From assembly GCA_005880795.1 (NCBI GenBank), contig VBGP01000029.1, forward strand, positions 1 through 50,067: DNA of 50,067 nucleotides, given 5' to 3'. Position 1 is the stretch's first letter, and each line of letters begins with the position of its first letter. A model generated the notes under the pieces. That model was not told where the DNA came from and did not search any database. It saw nothing but the letters and a program-made list of their open reading frames with translations. Shown here piece by piece: positions 17,346-25,851 of this stretch. Made by a program: the position numbers and the translations under genes. The stretch comes from Chloroflexota bacterium. Its GTDB lineage: Bacteria; Chloroflexota; Dormibacteria; Dormibacterales; Dormibacteraceae.

Positions 17346-18863
17346 GTGGATCTTCCCGACCGCTATAACGTTGGCGCGGACCTCATTGACCGCAACCTCC
17401 AGGCCGGCCGGGAGCGCAAGCTGGCTATCCACTCGGCCTCGGGCGATCTCACCTATGGCGACCTGGCCTCACTCACGTATGGCGCCGCACAGGCACTCCT
17501 GGACCTCGGCATCAGGCGCGAAGAGCGCGTCCTGATCGCCGGGTACGACTCCCCCGGCTGGGTCGCCTCCTTCCTGGGCGCGATCCAGATCGGGGCGGTC
17601 CCCGTGCCGGTGAACCCGCTCCTCCAGCGCAGCGAGGATTACGACCACTTCATCGAAGACTCGTTGGCCAGTGTCGTCGTCGTCGACGCTGCCAGCGAGG
17701 AGAAGCTCAACGGCGCAGCCGGCCGAGCGCCGCACCGGCCGAAGCTGCTGCGCGCCGACCAGCTCACCGTTGGCGATGCGGTGGCGCCGGCCGCAACTCG
17801 CAAGGACGACATGGCCTTCTGGCTCTACAGCTCCGGCTCGACCGGCAAGCCGAAGGCGGTCGTTCACCTGCAGCACGACATTCCCTACACCTGCCTCACG
17901 TACGCGGAACAGGTCCTCGGCATCACGGAGAGGGACATCACGTTCTCGACCACCGGTCTCTTCCACGCCTACGGGTTCGGCAACAACCTCACGTTTCCCT
18001 ACTGGGTCGGTGCGTCGACCGTCCTCCACGCTGGCCGCCATACGCCCGCCACGGTCCTCGAGACGATCGAGAAACGAAGGCCCACGCTGTTCTTCAGCGC
18101 CCCCACGCTCTACAACGCGATCCTCAACTTCGATGGAGCGAAGACGCGCGACCTCAAATCGATCCGGCACTGCGTCGCCGCCGCGGAAGCGCTGCCGGCC
18201 GAGGTCTGGCGGCGCTGGAAGGATGCCTTCGGCCTGACGATCCTGGACGGCGTCGGCTCGACCGAGCTGCTCCACATCTACTGCTCCAATCGCCTCGATG
18301 ACCTGCGGCCGGGCTCCAGCGGCAAGCCGGTACCCGGCTACGAGCTGAAGGTCCTCGACGAGCAAGCTCAGCCGGTGCCGAAAGGCGAAGCCGGCGATCT
18401 CTACGTCAAAGGAGACAGCGCGCTCGCGCTCTACTGGGCGCAGCACGAAAAGTCGAAGCGCTCGATTCTCGGCGAATGGTTTTTCACTGGTGATCGCTAC
18501 CGGGTCGACGATGACGGCTTCTACTGGTACGAAGGCCGCTCCGACGACATGATCAAGGTCAGCGGCCTCTGGGTCTCGCCGATCGAGATCGAGTCCGCGC
18601 TGCTCGAGCACCCGGCTGTCACGGAGAGCGCCGTCGTGGGAATCAACGTGGACGGATTCACGAAGATCAAGGCGTTCGTCATCGCAAAACCGAGCGCCGC
18701 CGGAGGCGATTCACTGGTGACGGAGCTGCAGGACCACTGCAAGTCGCGGCTGCAGCGCTATCAATACCCCCACGTGATCGAGTTCGTGACCGAGCTGCCC
18801 AAGACGGTCACCGGCAAGATCCAGCGCTACAAATTGCGCGAGAGGGAAGCGACCCCTGCGTAG
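17346..18863 (+). CDS. Benzoate-CoA-ligase-family enzyme
   Basis: This 505-aa adenylate-forming ligase starts DLPDRYNVGADLIDRNLQAG, a benzoate-CoA-ligase-like N-terminus. Other motifs: YSSGSTGKPKAVVHLQHDI, STTGLFHAYGFGNNLTFPYW, DGVGSTELLHIYCSN, GEWFFTGDRYRVDDDG, GRSDDMIKVSGLWVSPIEIE and PKTVTGKIQRYKLRE with the catalytic Lys. This pattern (VVHLQHD, FHAYGFGN) is closer to aromatic-acid ligases than fatty-acid ligases. The GTG at 17346 is chosen because residues upstream in the same frame are basic and unlike the family. No aromatic-ring-cleavage genes are nearby, so the true substrate is open. Confidence 0.85.
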   Translation: MDLPDRYNVGADLIDRNLQAGRERKLAIHSASGDLTYGDLASLTYGAAQALLDLGIRREERVLIAGYDSPGWVASFLGAIQIGAVPVPVNPLLQRSEDYDHFIEDSLASVVVVDAASEEKLNGAAGRAPHRPKLLRADQLTVGDAVAPAATRKDDMAFWLYSSGSTGKPKAVVHLQHDIPYTCLTYAEQVLGITERDITFSTTGLFHAYGFGNNLTFPYWVGASTVLHAGRHTPATVLETIEKRRPTLFFSAPTLYNAILNFDGAKTRDLKSIRHCVAAAEALPAEVWRRWKDAFGLTILDGVGSTELLHIYCSNRLDDLRPGSSGKPVPGYELKVLDEQAQPVPKGEAGDLYVKGDSALALYWAQHEKSKRSILGEWFFTGDRYRVDDDGFYWYEGRSDDMIKVSGLWVSPIEIESALLEHPAVTESAVVGINVDGFTKIKAFVIAKPSAAGGDSLVTELQDHCKSRLQRYQYPHVIEFVTELPKTVTGKIQRYKLREREATPA

Positions 18864-19887
18864 GCACATCGCCGTCCTGCCCTGCGACGGAGCGGGCAAA
18901 GAGGTCGTCCCCGAGGCGATCAAAGTGCTGCGCGCCGCGGGCGCAGACTTCGATTTCCAGGAGTACGAAGTCAACGCCGACCAGTACATGCGCACCGGTG
19001 AGCCCATCCCGGCGCCGGTCTGGAGCGACCTGCAGAAGGCCGACGCGATCCTGTTCGGCGCCGTCGGGGACCCGCGTGTCAATGACGCCGCCTATCTCGC
19101 GGGCGTGCTGCTGCGGCTCCGCTTCGAGCTCGACCTCTACGTCAACCTGCGCCCCGCCCGCCTGTACGACGACCGGCTGTCGCCGCTGCGCCGAGAGGAC
19201 AGAAGGAAGGTCGACCTCCTGATCGTGCGGGAGAACACCGAGGGCCTCTACGTAGGCATGGGCGGGCGGTTCAAGAAAGGCACCGAGCAGGAGGTCGCAA
19301 TCCAGGAGGACGTCAACACCTACGTAGGCGTGACGCGGATCATCGAGTACGCGTTCAAGACGGCCAAGCACGAGGTGGTGATGGTCGACAAGTCCAACGC
19401 CATGACTTACGCCGGTGCGTTATGGCAGCAGCAGTGGAAGGCCGTGGCTGCCCAACACGAGCAAGTCAAGACGCGTCATCTGTATGTGGACGCGGCGGCG
19501 ATGCAGCTGGTGCGCGATCCGAGCCAGTTCGAGGTGATCGTCACGGGCAACCTCTTCGGCGACATCCTTTCCGACCTGACGGCCGAGCTCATCGGTGGGA
19601 TGGGAATCGCCCCGTCTGGCAACATCAACCCGGAGACCGGACGCGGGCTGTTCGAGCCGGTGCACGGCACGGCGCCTGACATCGCCGGTCGAGGGGTCGT
19701 CAACCCGATTGGGGCGATTTTGAGCGCATCTATGATGGTGAGACACCTGGGTCATACCGATATGGCTAGCGCGATCGAGGGTGCGGTCGAATCGGCCATC
19801 CGCGCGGGGGACTGCACCCGCGATCTGGGCGGCGGCCTGTCGACCAGGGAAGTCGGCGATGCGGTGGCGAGAAGGCTCAAGGACTAG
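18856..19887 (+). CDS. leuB: 3-Isopropylmalate dehydrogenase-like enzyme (CTG start)
   Basis: This is a beta-decarboxylating dehydrogenase of the isopropylmalate/isocitrate family: RHIAVLPCDGAGKEVVPEA, LFGAVGDPRV, VNLRPARLYDDRLSPLR, IVRENTEGLYVGMGGRFKKG, NLFGDILSDLTAELIGGMG and EPVHGTAPDIAGRGVVNPIG. The family start should be M-R-R-H-I-A-V-L; here the codon at 18856 is CTG, with GAGAGGGAAG upstream, overlapping the previous stop. The next standard start (GTG 18925) would delete the first beta strand and the nucleotide-site loop. PCDGAGKEV replaces the usual PGDGIGPEV. Neighbouring LeuC- and LeuD-like genes point to leucine synthesis. Confidence 0.85.
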   Translation: MRRHIAVLPCDGAGKEVVPEAIKVLRAAGADFDFQEYEVNADQYMRTGEPIPAPVWSDLQKADAILFGAVGDPRVNDAAYLAGVLLRLRFELDLYVNLRPARLYDDRLSPLRREDRRKVDLLIVRENTEGLYVGMGGRFKKGTEQEVAIQEDVNTYVGVTRIIEYAFKTAKHEVVMVDKSNAMTYAGALWQQQWKAVAAQHEQVKTRHLYVDAAAMQLVRDPSQFEVIVTGNLFGDILSDLTAELIGGMGIAPSGNINPETGRGLFEPVHGTAPDIAGRGVVNPIGAILSASMMVRHLGHTDMASAIEGAVESAIRAGDCTRDLGGGLSTREVGDAVARRLKD

Positions 19888-19897
19888 GAAGGGCTCT

Positions 19898-21187
19898 ATG
19901 GGCATGACGATGACGGAGAAGATCCTGGCTCGTGGCGCCGGACGCGACAGCGTGCGGCCCGGAGACCTGGTTCTCGCCAAGGTCGACTTCGCGATGGGGC
20001 ACGACCTGACCATCCCGCCGGCCGGAAAGATCATGCGCGAGCAGATGGGCGCCGAGAGGATCTGGGACCCGGAACGCGTGGCCGTGACGCAGGACCACTT
20101 CCAGCCCGCAAAAGACGCGGCGAGCGCGACCCTCGGCCGGCTTACGCGGGAGTTCTCGCAACAGATGGGCATCAAGTGGTACTTCGAGGTGGGGCAGGGA
20201 GGCATCTGCCATACGGTGCTTCCGGAGAACGGCCTGGTACTGCCGGGCGAGCTTGTCGTCGGCGCCGACTCACATTCCTGCACGTACGGAGCTCTCAACA
20301 ACTTCGCGACCGGCATCGGCTCGACCGATCTCGCATGCGTGCTCGCGCTCGGCGAGCTCTGGTTCCGCGTCCCCGAGACGCTGAAGTTCGTCTACCACAA
20401 CCGTTTGCGTGAATGGGTCGAGGCCAAGGACCTGATCCTCTACGTGATCGGGCAGATCGGCGTCGACGGCGCGCGCTCCAAGGCGATGGAGCACACGGGC
20501 GAGGCGCTCCGTCATATCGACATGGAAGCCCGCCTCACCATGACCAACATGGCCATCGAGGCGGGGGCCAAGAACGGGATCATGGAGTTCGACGAGGTCA
20601 CCAAGGCATACCTCGACCCGCGTGCGAAGCGTGCCTATCAGCCCGTGACGTCCGATCCCGACGCCGACTACGAGAAGGTCTTCGAGTTCGACGCGGCGAA
20701 AGTGGAGCTCGGTGTCGCCAAACCGATGTCCCCGGACAACTACGCTCCTCTCTCCGAGGTCGCCGGCACGAGGCTCGATCAAGTCTTCATCGGCTCCTGC
20801 ACCAACTCCCGCATCACCGACTTGAGGCGGGCGGCGGCGGTGCTCGAAGGGCACAAGGTCGCGCCGGGCGTCAGGCTCATCATCACTCCTTCATCGCACC
20901 AGGTCGCGATCCAGGCCGAGAAAGAAGGGTTGATCGGCACGTTTCTCGCGGCGGGTGCGGCGTGGACCACGGCGACTTGCGGCGCATGCCTCGGCGGGCA
21001 CATGGGCGTGCTCGGTGAGGGAGAGGTCTGCCTCAGCACCACGAATCGAAACTTCCCCGGCCGCATGGGCCACCCGAAGGCAATGGTCTACCTCTCCAAT
21101 CCGGCCGTGGCCGCGGCGAGCGCGGTCACGGGAGTCATCAGCCACCCGAGCGAAGTGCTGAAGCAAATGCCGGCCGAAATCAGGTGA
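19898..21187 (+). CDS. leuC: 3-Isopropylmalate dehydratase large subunit-like
   Basis: This 429-aa aconitase-superfamily large subunit of the short prokaryotic type has HSCTYGALNNFATGIGSTD, IGSCTNSRITDLRRAA and ATCGACLGGHMGVLGEG, the latter two holding the three Cys ligands of the [4Fe-4S] cluster. ATG 19898 follows AGGAAGGG; the longer frame upstream overlaps the leuB-like gene and is not conserved. The gene overlaps the small-subunit gene by 4 nt. Homoaconitase is a close paralogue; the neighbourhood favours leucine synthesis. Confidence 0.9.
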   Translation: MGMTMTEKILARGAGRDSVRPGDLVLAKVDFAMGHDLTIPPAGKIMREQMGAERIWDPERVAVTQDHFQPAKDAASATLGRLTREFSQQMGIKWYFEVGQGGICHTVLPENGLVLPGELVVGADSHSCTYGALNNFATGIGSTDLACVLALGELWFRVPETLKFVYHNRLREWVEAKDLILYVIGQIGVDGARSKAMEHTGEALRHIDMEARLTMTNMAIEAGAKNGIMEFDEVTKAYLDPRAKRAYQPVTSDPDADYEKVFEFDAAKVELGVAKPMSPDNYAPLSEVAGTRLDQVFIGSCTNSRITDLRRAAAVLEGHKVAPGVRLIITPSSHQVAIQAEKEGLIGTFLAAGAAWTTATCGACLGGHMGVLGEGEVCLSTTNRNFPGRMGHPKAMVYLSNPAVAAASAVTGVISHPSEVLKQMPAEIR

Positions 21188-21726
21188 CTCTTCCCAAGGT
21201 ACTTCGTGGCAGGGCGTGGAAGTTCGGCGACAACATCGACACCGACCAGATCATCCCCGCCAAGTACGCGATCTACTCGCTGGACGAGAAGGAGCTCGGC
21301 AAGCACGCCATGGAGGGCGTCCCGGGCCGCGAGACATGGGCCTCGCAGGTGGGCCAGGGCGACATCATGGTCGGAGGTTCGAATTTTGGCTGCGGCTCGT
21401 CGCGCGAGATCGCGCCGGTCGCCATCCGAGGAGCGGGCATATCGCTCGTCGTCGCCGACTCGTTCGCGCGCATCTTTTTCCGCAACGCGATCAACATGGG
21501 CTACCCCATCCTTCAGTCGCCGCAGGCTTCGGAGGCGATCGAGGATGGCGACGAGCTGGAGGTCGACCTCGAGCAGGGCATCATCCGCAACTTCACGAAG
21601 GGCGACGAATATAGGAGCGACTCCTTCCCGCCTTTCATGAACGAGCTGCTTCGCATGGGCGGGCTGGTGCCGTGGGTGCGCAAGCAGCTTGAGGAGCGGC
21701 GGCGGACGGCTGCGACACGTGGATGA
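21184..21726 (+). CDS. leuD: 3-Isopropylmalate dehydratase small subunit-like
   Basis: This 180-aa swivelling domain has RAWKFGDNIDTDQIIPAKY, GGSNFGCGSSREIAPVAI and ADSFARIFFRNAINMGYPIL, the standard LeuD/LysU/homoaconitase small-subunit pattern. The GTG start is coupled to the leuC-like stop (4-nt overlap). It forms the heterodimer that isomerises 2- to 3-isopropylmalate. The region after NAINMGYP, which discriminates substrate in this family, cannot be interpreted with confidence by eye. Confidence 0.9.
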   Translation: MTLPKVLRGRAWKFGDNIDTDQIIPAKYAIYSLDEKELGKHAMEGVPGRETWASQVGQGDIMVGGSNFGCGSSREIAPVAIRGAGISLVVADSFARIFFRNAINMGYPILQSPQASEAIEDGDELEVDLEQGIIRNFTKGDEYRSDSFPPFMNELLRMGGLVPWVRKQLEERRRTAATRG

Positions 21727-23107
21727 CTTTCAACCGGTAGAGCTACAAGAGCCGCTCGCTGAGCTGGCTCGCGATCCAAAGCGTTTCTCGCACGACCTGC
21801 AATTTCCGCCCGCGGACAAGATTCGCATCTACGACGACACGCTGCGCGACGGGGAGCAGATGCCTGGCGTCGCGATCACCCCTAAAGACAAGTACCAGCT
21901 CGCGCGCATGCTGTCCGACATCGGCGTCCACATCATGGACGTCGGCTTTCCTTCGGTCTCCGAAGGCGAGCGCGAAACGCTGCGCCTCGTGCTCGGGGGC
22001 CGCAAGCGAGGCGAGCTGCGCGAGGACCTCGAGGTGGTCTGCATGATGCGCTCCACCCGGGGTGACATCGACGCGACCATGCGCGTGATCGACCAGCTCG
22101 GCTACAAGCGGGACGAGGTCACCTACTTCATCTTCACCTCGGCCTCCGACCTACACGTCAAGTACAAGCTCGGCAAGACCCTCCTGCACCGCGATGGCAT
22201 CCCCGAGTCGGAGTGGCTCGAGCTGCCGGTCTCCTACTACCGCGAGGCAAACCTGCGAATGATGTGCGAGGCGATTCGCTACGCGCGCGAGCAGGGTGCG
22301 ACCTCGATCGAGTTCGGCGGCGAGGACGGAAGCCGCGCCGACGTCGACTACATCGGCGACATCCACCGCGAGGGCCTGAAGGCGGGCGGGACGCGGCCGT
22401 CGACGCCGGACACGGTCGGGTGCTACTCCCCTTTCGCGGTGCGCGAGTTCATCCCGGCGATCAAGGCCGCGGCGCCGGGCGCGCCGCTGGTGGTGCATTT
22501 CCACAACGACCTCGGGCTCGGCGCGTGGAACACGGTGATGGCGCTGGGGTCGGGCGCCGAGGTGTTCACGACCAGCGTCAATGGGATCGGCGAGCGGACA
22601 GGCAACGCGCCGATGCACCAGGTCGTGCTCCAGCTGCGCTACCTGTTCGGCATCGAGATCCCGCGCTTCAAGTACGACAAGCTGCGCACGCTGGCGCGCT
22701 ACCTCGAGCGCGTGAGCGGCGTTCCGGTCCAGCCAACCGAGCCGGGGATCGGTCTCGATGTTTTCAGCCACGAGTCCGGCATCCACACCGCGGGCATGCT
22801 GATCCACCCCGCGATCTATCAGTTCATTCCGCCCGCCGACCTCGGCGCTGAGATCACCTATGTGTACGGCAAGCATTCCGGAGCGCTGGTGATCGAGCAC
22901 GCGTTGAGGCAGGCGGGGATCCGGCCGGAGCCCGAGCTGGTGGCGAACGTACTTGCCGAGGTCAAGCGGATCCGCGAGGAACGGGCCGAGCGCAGCGACT
23001 TCTCAGAATTTCATCGCCAGTACTACGATCACCTCAACCGCATGGGACTGTCCGCGGACGAGGTAGTTGACATCGCGAAGGCGCTGACGGCCCCCAAGGG
23101 CCAATAA
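21719..23107 (+). CDS. leuA: 2-Isopropylmalate synthase / homocitrate synthase family enzyme
   Basis: This DRE-TIM metallolyase has IRIYDDTLRDGEQMPGVAIT, IEFGGEDGSRADVDYI, VVHFHNDLGLGAWNTV (metal His pair), SVNGIGERTGNAPMHQVV and HESGIHTAGMLIHPAIYQF. It is about 462 aa and lacks the C-terminal allosteric domain of full LeuA, ending after the KHSGALVIEHALRQAGI subdomain, so feedback inhibition through that domain is not expected. Start: GTG 21719 gives M-D-D-F-Q, overlapping leuD by 8 nt; TTG 21689 is an alternative. The leuBCD-like context favours 2-isopropylmalate synthase, but homocitrate or related synthases are close relatives. Confidence 0.78.
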   Translation: MDDFQPVELQEPLAELARDPKRFSHDLQFPPADKIRIYDDTLRDGEQMPGVAITPKDKYQLARMLSDIGVHIMDVGFPSVSEGERETLRLVLGGRKRGELREDLEVVCMMRSTRGDIDATMRVIDQLGYKRDEVTYFIFTSASDLHVKYKLGKTLLHRDGIPESEWLELPVSYYREANLRMMCEAIRYAREQGATSIEFGGEDGSRADVDYIGDIHREGLKAGGTRPSTPDTVGCYSPFAVREFIPAIKAAAPGAPLVVHFHNDLGLGAWNTVMALGSGAEVFTTSVNGIGERTGNAPMHQVVLQLRYLFGIEIPRFKYDKLRTLARYLERVSGVPVQPTEPGIGLDVFSHESGIHTAGMLIHPAIYQFIPPADLGAEITYVYGKHSGALVIEHALRQAGIRPEPELVANVLAEVKRIREERAERSDFSEFHRQYYDHLNRMGLSADEVVDIAKALTAPKGQ

Positions 23108-24094
23108 ATGGCCACGACCACGCGGGCCGACACCCGTCGCAAAGAGGAATACCTGGACCTGCACCGCTGGATGTGCATGGCCAAGGCCCTGGACGACCGG
23201 ATGCACATCCTGGTCAAGCAGGGACGCGCGCCGTTCGTAGGCTCGAGCCGCGGCCACGAGGGCGTCCAGGTCGCCTCCACGGCCGCCATCGGCCCGGACG
23301 ATTGGCTTGTACCCCACTACCGCGGCCTGGCCAACTCGATCGTGCGCGGCCTGACGATGAAGGAGTGGATGCTGGCCGTGTTCGCCAAGGCCGGCGACCC
23401 GCTGTCTGGCGGAAGGAACATCCCGGGCGGCTGCTACAGCTACCGGAGGCTGAAGATCGCTTCTGTATCGCAGGTCGTGGCCAGCTGGATCCCCAAGGCC
23501 GCCGGCATCGCATACGCCGCGAAGCTCAAGGGTGAGGGCAGCGTGACGCTGTGCACGTTCGGCGATGGCGCCACAAGCCAGGGCGAGTTTCACGAAGGCG
23601 TCAACTTCGCGGCCGTGCACCGCCTTCCGGTCGTGTTTGTGTGCGAGAACAACAGCTATGCGATCTCGGTGCCCATCCGGCTCCAGATGGCGAATCCGAA
23701 CATTGCCGACCGGGCCGCGGGCTACGGCATCCCGGGCGTGACGGTCGACGGGACGGACGTGCCGGCGTGCTACGCCGCCACTCGGGAGGCCGTCGCGCGC
23801 GCCCGCGCCGGCGAAGGGCCGACGTTGATCGACGCGAAGATCTGGCGCATCAACTCGCACACCTCGGAGGACAACCAGCTCAAGTACCGCACCAAGGAAG
23901 AGCTCGAAGAGGCGGCTCACCACGACCCGATCGTGCGATTCACGGGGTGGCTCGTGGAGCGTCGTTGGATCACGCCCGAAGGGGCGGCGGGGGTGCAGGC
24001 TGCCTGCGACCAGGACGCGTCGGCCGCCGCCGACTGGGCCGAGCAGCAACCTGATCCGCTACCTGAAGACGCCCTGAAACACGTCTTCGCGTGA
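23108..24094 (+). CDS. 2-Oxoacid dehydrogenase E1 component, alpha subunit
   Basis: This 328-aa thiamine-diphosphate enzyme subunit has APFVGSSRGHEGVQVAS, LVPHYRGLANSIVRGLTM, and the ThDP/Mg motif FGDGATSQGEFHEGVNFAAV ending in CENNSYAIS. It is of the pyruvate or branched-chain 2-oxoacid dehydrogenase alpha type. The residue stretch HTSEDNQLKYR fits the phosphorylation-loop region. It begins right after the leuA-like stop, in the same operon. No E1-beta, E2 or E3 gene follows; the next gene is an unrelated Pro/Ala-rich protein, so partners must be elsewhere. The neighbouring leuA-like enzyme uses 2-oxoisovalerate, a possible shared substrate. Confidence 0.87.
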   Translation: MATTTRADTRRKEEYLDLHRWMCMAKALDDRMHILVKQGRAPFVGSSRGHEGVQVASTAAIGPDDWLVPHYRGLANSIVRGLTMKEWMLAVFAKAGDPLSGGRNIPGGCYSYRRLKIASVSQVVASWIPKAAGIAYAAKLKGEGSVTLCTFGDGATSQGEFHEGVNFAAVHRLPVVFVCENNSYAISVPIRLQMANPNIADRAAGYGIPGVTVDGTDVPACYAATREAVARARAGEGPTLIDAKIWRINSHTSEDNQLKYRTKEELEEAAHHDPIVRFTGWLVERRWITPEGAAGVQAACDQDASAAADWAEQQPDPLPEDALKHVFA

Positions 24095-24174
24095 CCACCC
24101 CACGAAATCTCGCGATTTCGCGCGGACCCCGGTCAATCGCATTTGAACCTGGGTACAAGTTCAGATCCGCAAAG

Positions 24175-24180
24175 TAGACT
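24175..24180 (+). promoter_or_regulatory. Putative -10 box before the Pro/Ala-rich protein
   Basis: TAGACT ends 9 nt before the TTG at 24190. The 95-bp gap also holds a CGAAAT...ATTTCG hairpin at 24103-24120 and an imperfect inverted repeat TGAAC...GTTCA at 24144-24163 that could be an operator; both are weak evidence. Confidence 0.3.
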
Positions 24181-24189
24181 GACGACGTT

Positions 24190-25851
24190 TTGGACACCGA
24201 GCCGTCCGCGCCTGACGAGTCGACCCAGCCGGAGAGCACCGCCGACGAGCCGGTCCAGGCGGTGCCGACCAGGGAGACCACGCCTGTGTGGGCACAGACC
24301 TCGCCCGCCGCACCCGCGCAGAAAAAGGGCGATCCTGACTGGTCCAAGACCGAGACGTCAGCCAACGGCGACAGCAAGAAGCAAGCCCCCGCCTGGGCCC
24401 GTACCGTGCCGACCTCACCCGGCGAGGAGACGGCGGAACCAACCCACGCCGAACCAGAGCCGGCCGAGACTGCCCCAGCTCAGGCGACCACCGAACCGAT
24501 CACCGCCGAACCAGAGCCAGCCGAGGTTGCGGTGGCTGAGGCAACCGCCGAACCGATCGGCGCCGAACCAGAGCCGGCCGACGTTGCGGTGGCTGAGGCA
24601 ACCTCCGAACCCGCCATCGCGGCAAGCAGTCCTCCCGCGAGCGAGCCACCTCTCGCGCGGCCGCTTACCGACCCCCCGAAGGCAATCGCCGCCGATGCGA
24701 TGAAATCGACCTGGCCGCCGGCGTCTTCATCGGCCCCCGCGCCCCCGGAAGAGACCGACATCTGGCCCCCCGAACCGCCGACCGAGCCCGCGATGCCGGC
24801 CTGGCCGCCGCCATCCGAGCTCGACGAGCCCGCGATTCCGGCGCAGGCGATCCCGAGCTGGCCCGATTCGTTTGATCCGATGCCGGCCGCGCGGGCAACG
24901 CCGACCATGCCGCCCGCGCAGGCCGCGCCGACCATGCCGCTCGCCGCCGACGCCGCGATACCGCCGACCATCACGCCCGAGATCAAGCCGCTGCCTGCTG
25001 CGCAGGCTCCTCCGCCGCTCGCGCCTGCGATGACCGGGCCGGCTGCCCAACCGGCTCCAGAAAAGGTCATGCCAACGCCCAAACCAGTCGCGCCCGTGCC
25101 CAATCCTGTAGCCCCACCGCAGTCTGGACCGCCCGGCCGCCCGGCCTGGGCTCCTGGGCCGGTCGCCGAACCCATGCCTACCGGACCGCATGACCCGTCT
25201 GGAGCGCCGGTGCAGCTGCCGGCGTGGGCACCCCGTGTGCCGTTGGCCGGAGACACCGGCAAGCCGACGTGGTTCTCACCGAAAGAGGCGATTCCCCACG
25301 CGACGGCCCAGCCGATCGCACAATCCGCGCCGCCCCCGGCGCCGGCCGGGCCCGCTCCGCCCGTGGTCGGTGGGCAGCTACCGGTGGCGCCAATCCCGCC
25401 CGCGGCTGTCGCTCCGGTGCCTGGGCAACCCTCAACCAGCAAACCTACATGGGAGGTCGTGGAGCAGCAGCGCAAGTCGGCGCCGCATGCGAGGGTTGGC
25501 CCGACCGCCGAAGACCGCTCATACGCCGAGTGGTTCGCTTGGGCCAAGCGGGGAGGAGCTCCGGCGAGCGCGTGCCACGCCGCGGCCCAAGGAGCGTTCA
25601 AGGCGCTGTCCGGCGGCAAAGACGTCAACACTGCGGTGCAGTGGGCCACCGCCGCGATGAGCCGCCCTCCCGAACCCGTCTCCCAGGCGCGGCAGGCCTA
25701 CTGCGCATGGTTCGCCCTCGCCAACATCGACCTGAACCTCGATCAGCACAAGGCGCACCTGTTTGCCGCGGGCGCGATCCAGGCGCTCGATAACGGCCAG
25801 GATGCATCGGCAGCCCACGCGGCCGGCCTCGCCGCGGCCGGAATCCGCTAG
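24190..25851 (+). CDS. Pro/Ala-rich protein with a duplicated C-terminal helical domain
   Basis: This is not a recognised family. Of 553 aa, residues ~1-440 are low-complexity Pro/Ala/Glu with repeated Trp-containing motifs (PVWAQTS, PAWARTV, PAWAPG, LPAWAPRV) and a 19-residue tandem repeat (TAEPIGAEPEPADVAVAEA). The C-terminus (~445-553) is folded-looking and internally duplicated: Y445-AEWFAWAK...GAFKALSGGKD and Y504-CAWFALAN...GAIQALDNGQD share Y..WFA.A...GA..AL..G.D...A...AA with a period of about 59 residues. There is no signal peptide or membrane segment. The TTG start is set by the -10-like TAGACT upstream and lack of alternatives. The 3' end overlaps the convergent MFS gene by 4 nt. 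Confidence 0.75.
   Translation: MDTEPSAPDESTQPESTADEPVQAVPTRETTPVWAQTSPAAPAQKKGDPDWSKTETSANGDSKKQAPAWARTVPTSPGEETAEPTHAEPEPAETAPAQATTEPITAEPEPAEVAVAEATAEPIGAEPEPADVAVAEATSEPAIAASSPPASEPPLARPLTDPPKAIAADAMKSTWPPASSSAPAPPEETDIWPPEPPTEPAMPAWPPPSELDEPAIPAQAIPSWPDSFDPMPAARATPTMPPAQAAPTMPLAADAAIPPTITPEIKPLPAAQAPPPLAPAMTGPAAQPAPEKVMPTPKPVAPVPNPVAPPQSGPPGRPAWAPGPVAEPMPTGPHDPSGAPVQLPAWAPRVPLAGDTGKPTWFSPKEAIPHATAQPIAQSAPPPAPAGPAPPVVGGQLPVAPIPPAAVAPVPGQPSTSKPTWEVVEQQRKSAPHARVGPTAEDRSYAEWFAWAKRGGAPASACHAAAQGAFKALSGGKDVNTAVQWATAAMSRPPEPVSQARQAYCAWFALANIDLNLDQHKAHLFAAGAIQALDNGQDASAAHAAGLAAAGIR
24487..24600 (+). repeat. 57-bp tandem repeat, two copies in the Pro/Ala-rich gene
   Basis: Two in-frame 57-bp units (24487-24543 and 24544-24600), nearly identical, encode TTEPITAEPEPAEVAVAEA and TAEPIGAEPEPADVAVAEA. 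Partial units flank them (HAEPEPAETAPAQA before, SEPAI after). This is a coding low-complexity repeat, not a CRISPR. Confidence 0.85.

Noticed and set aside
21719-23107. (Re)-citrate synthase identity for the LeuA-like protein
   Set aside because: From memory that family lacks HESGIH and KHSG in this form, and the leuBCD-like neighbours favour isopropylmalate synthase.
24487-24600. CRISPR-like repeats
   Set aside because: Two directly abutting in-frame 57-bp units without spacers; a protein repeat.
24480-25649. A 389-codon Gly/Ala-rich frame antisense to the Pro/Ala-rich gene
   Set aside because: It is the complement of repetitive Pro/Ala codons, with no domain or start signal.
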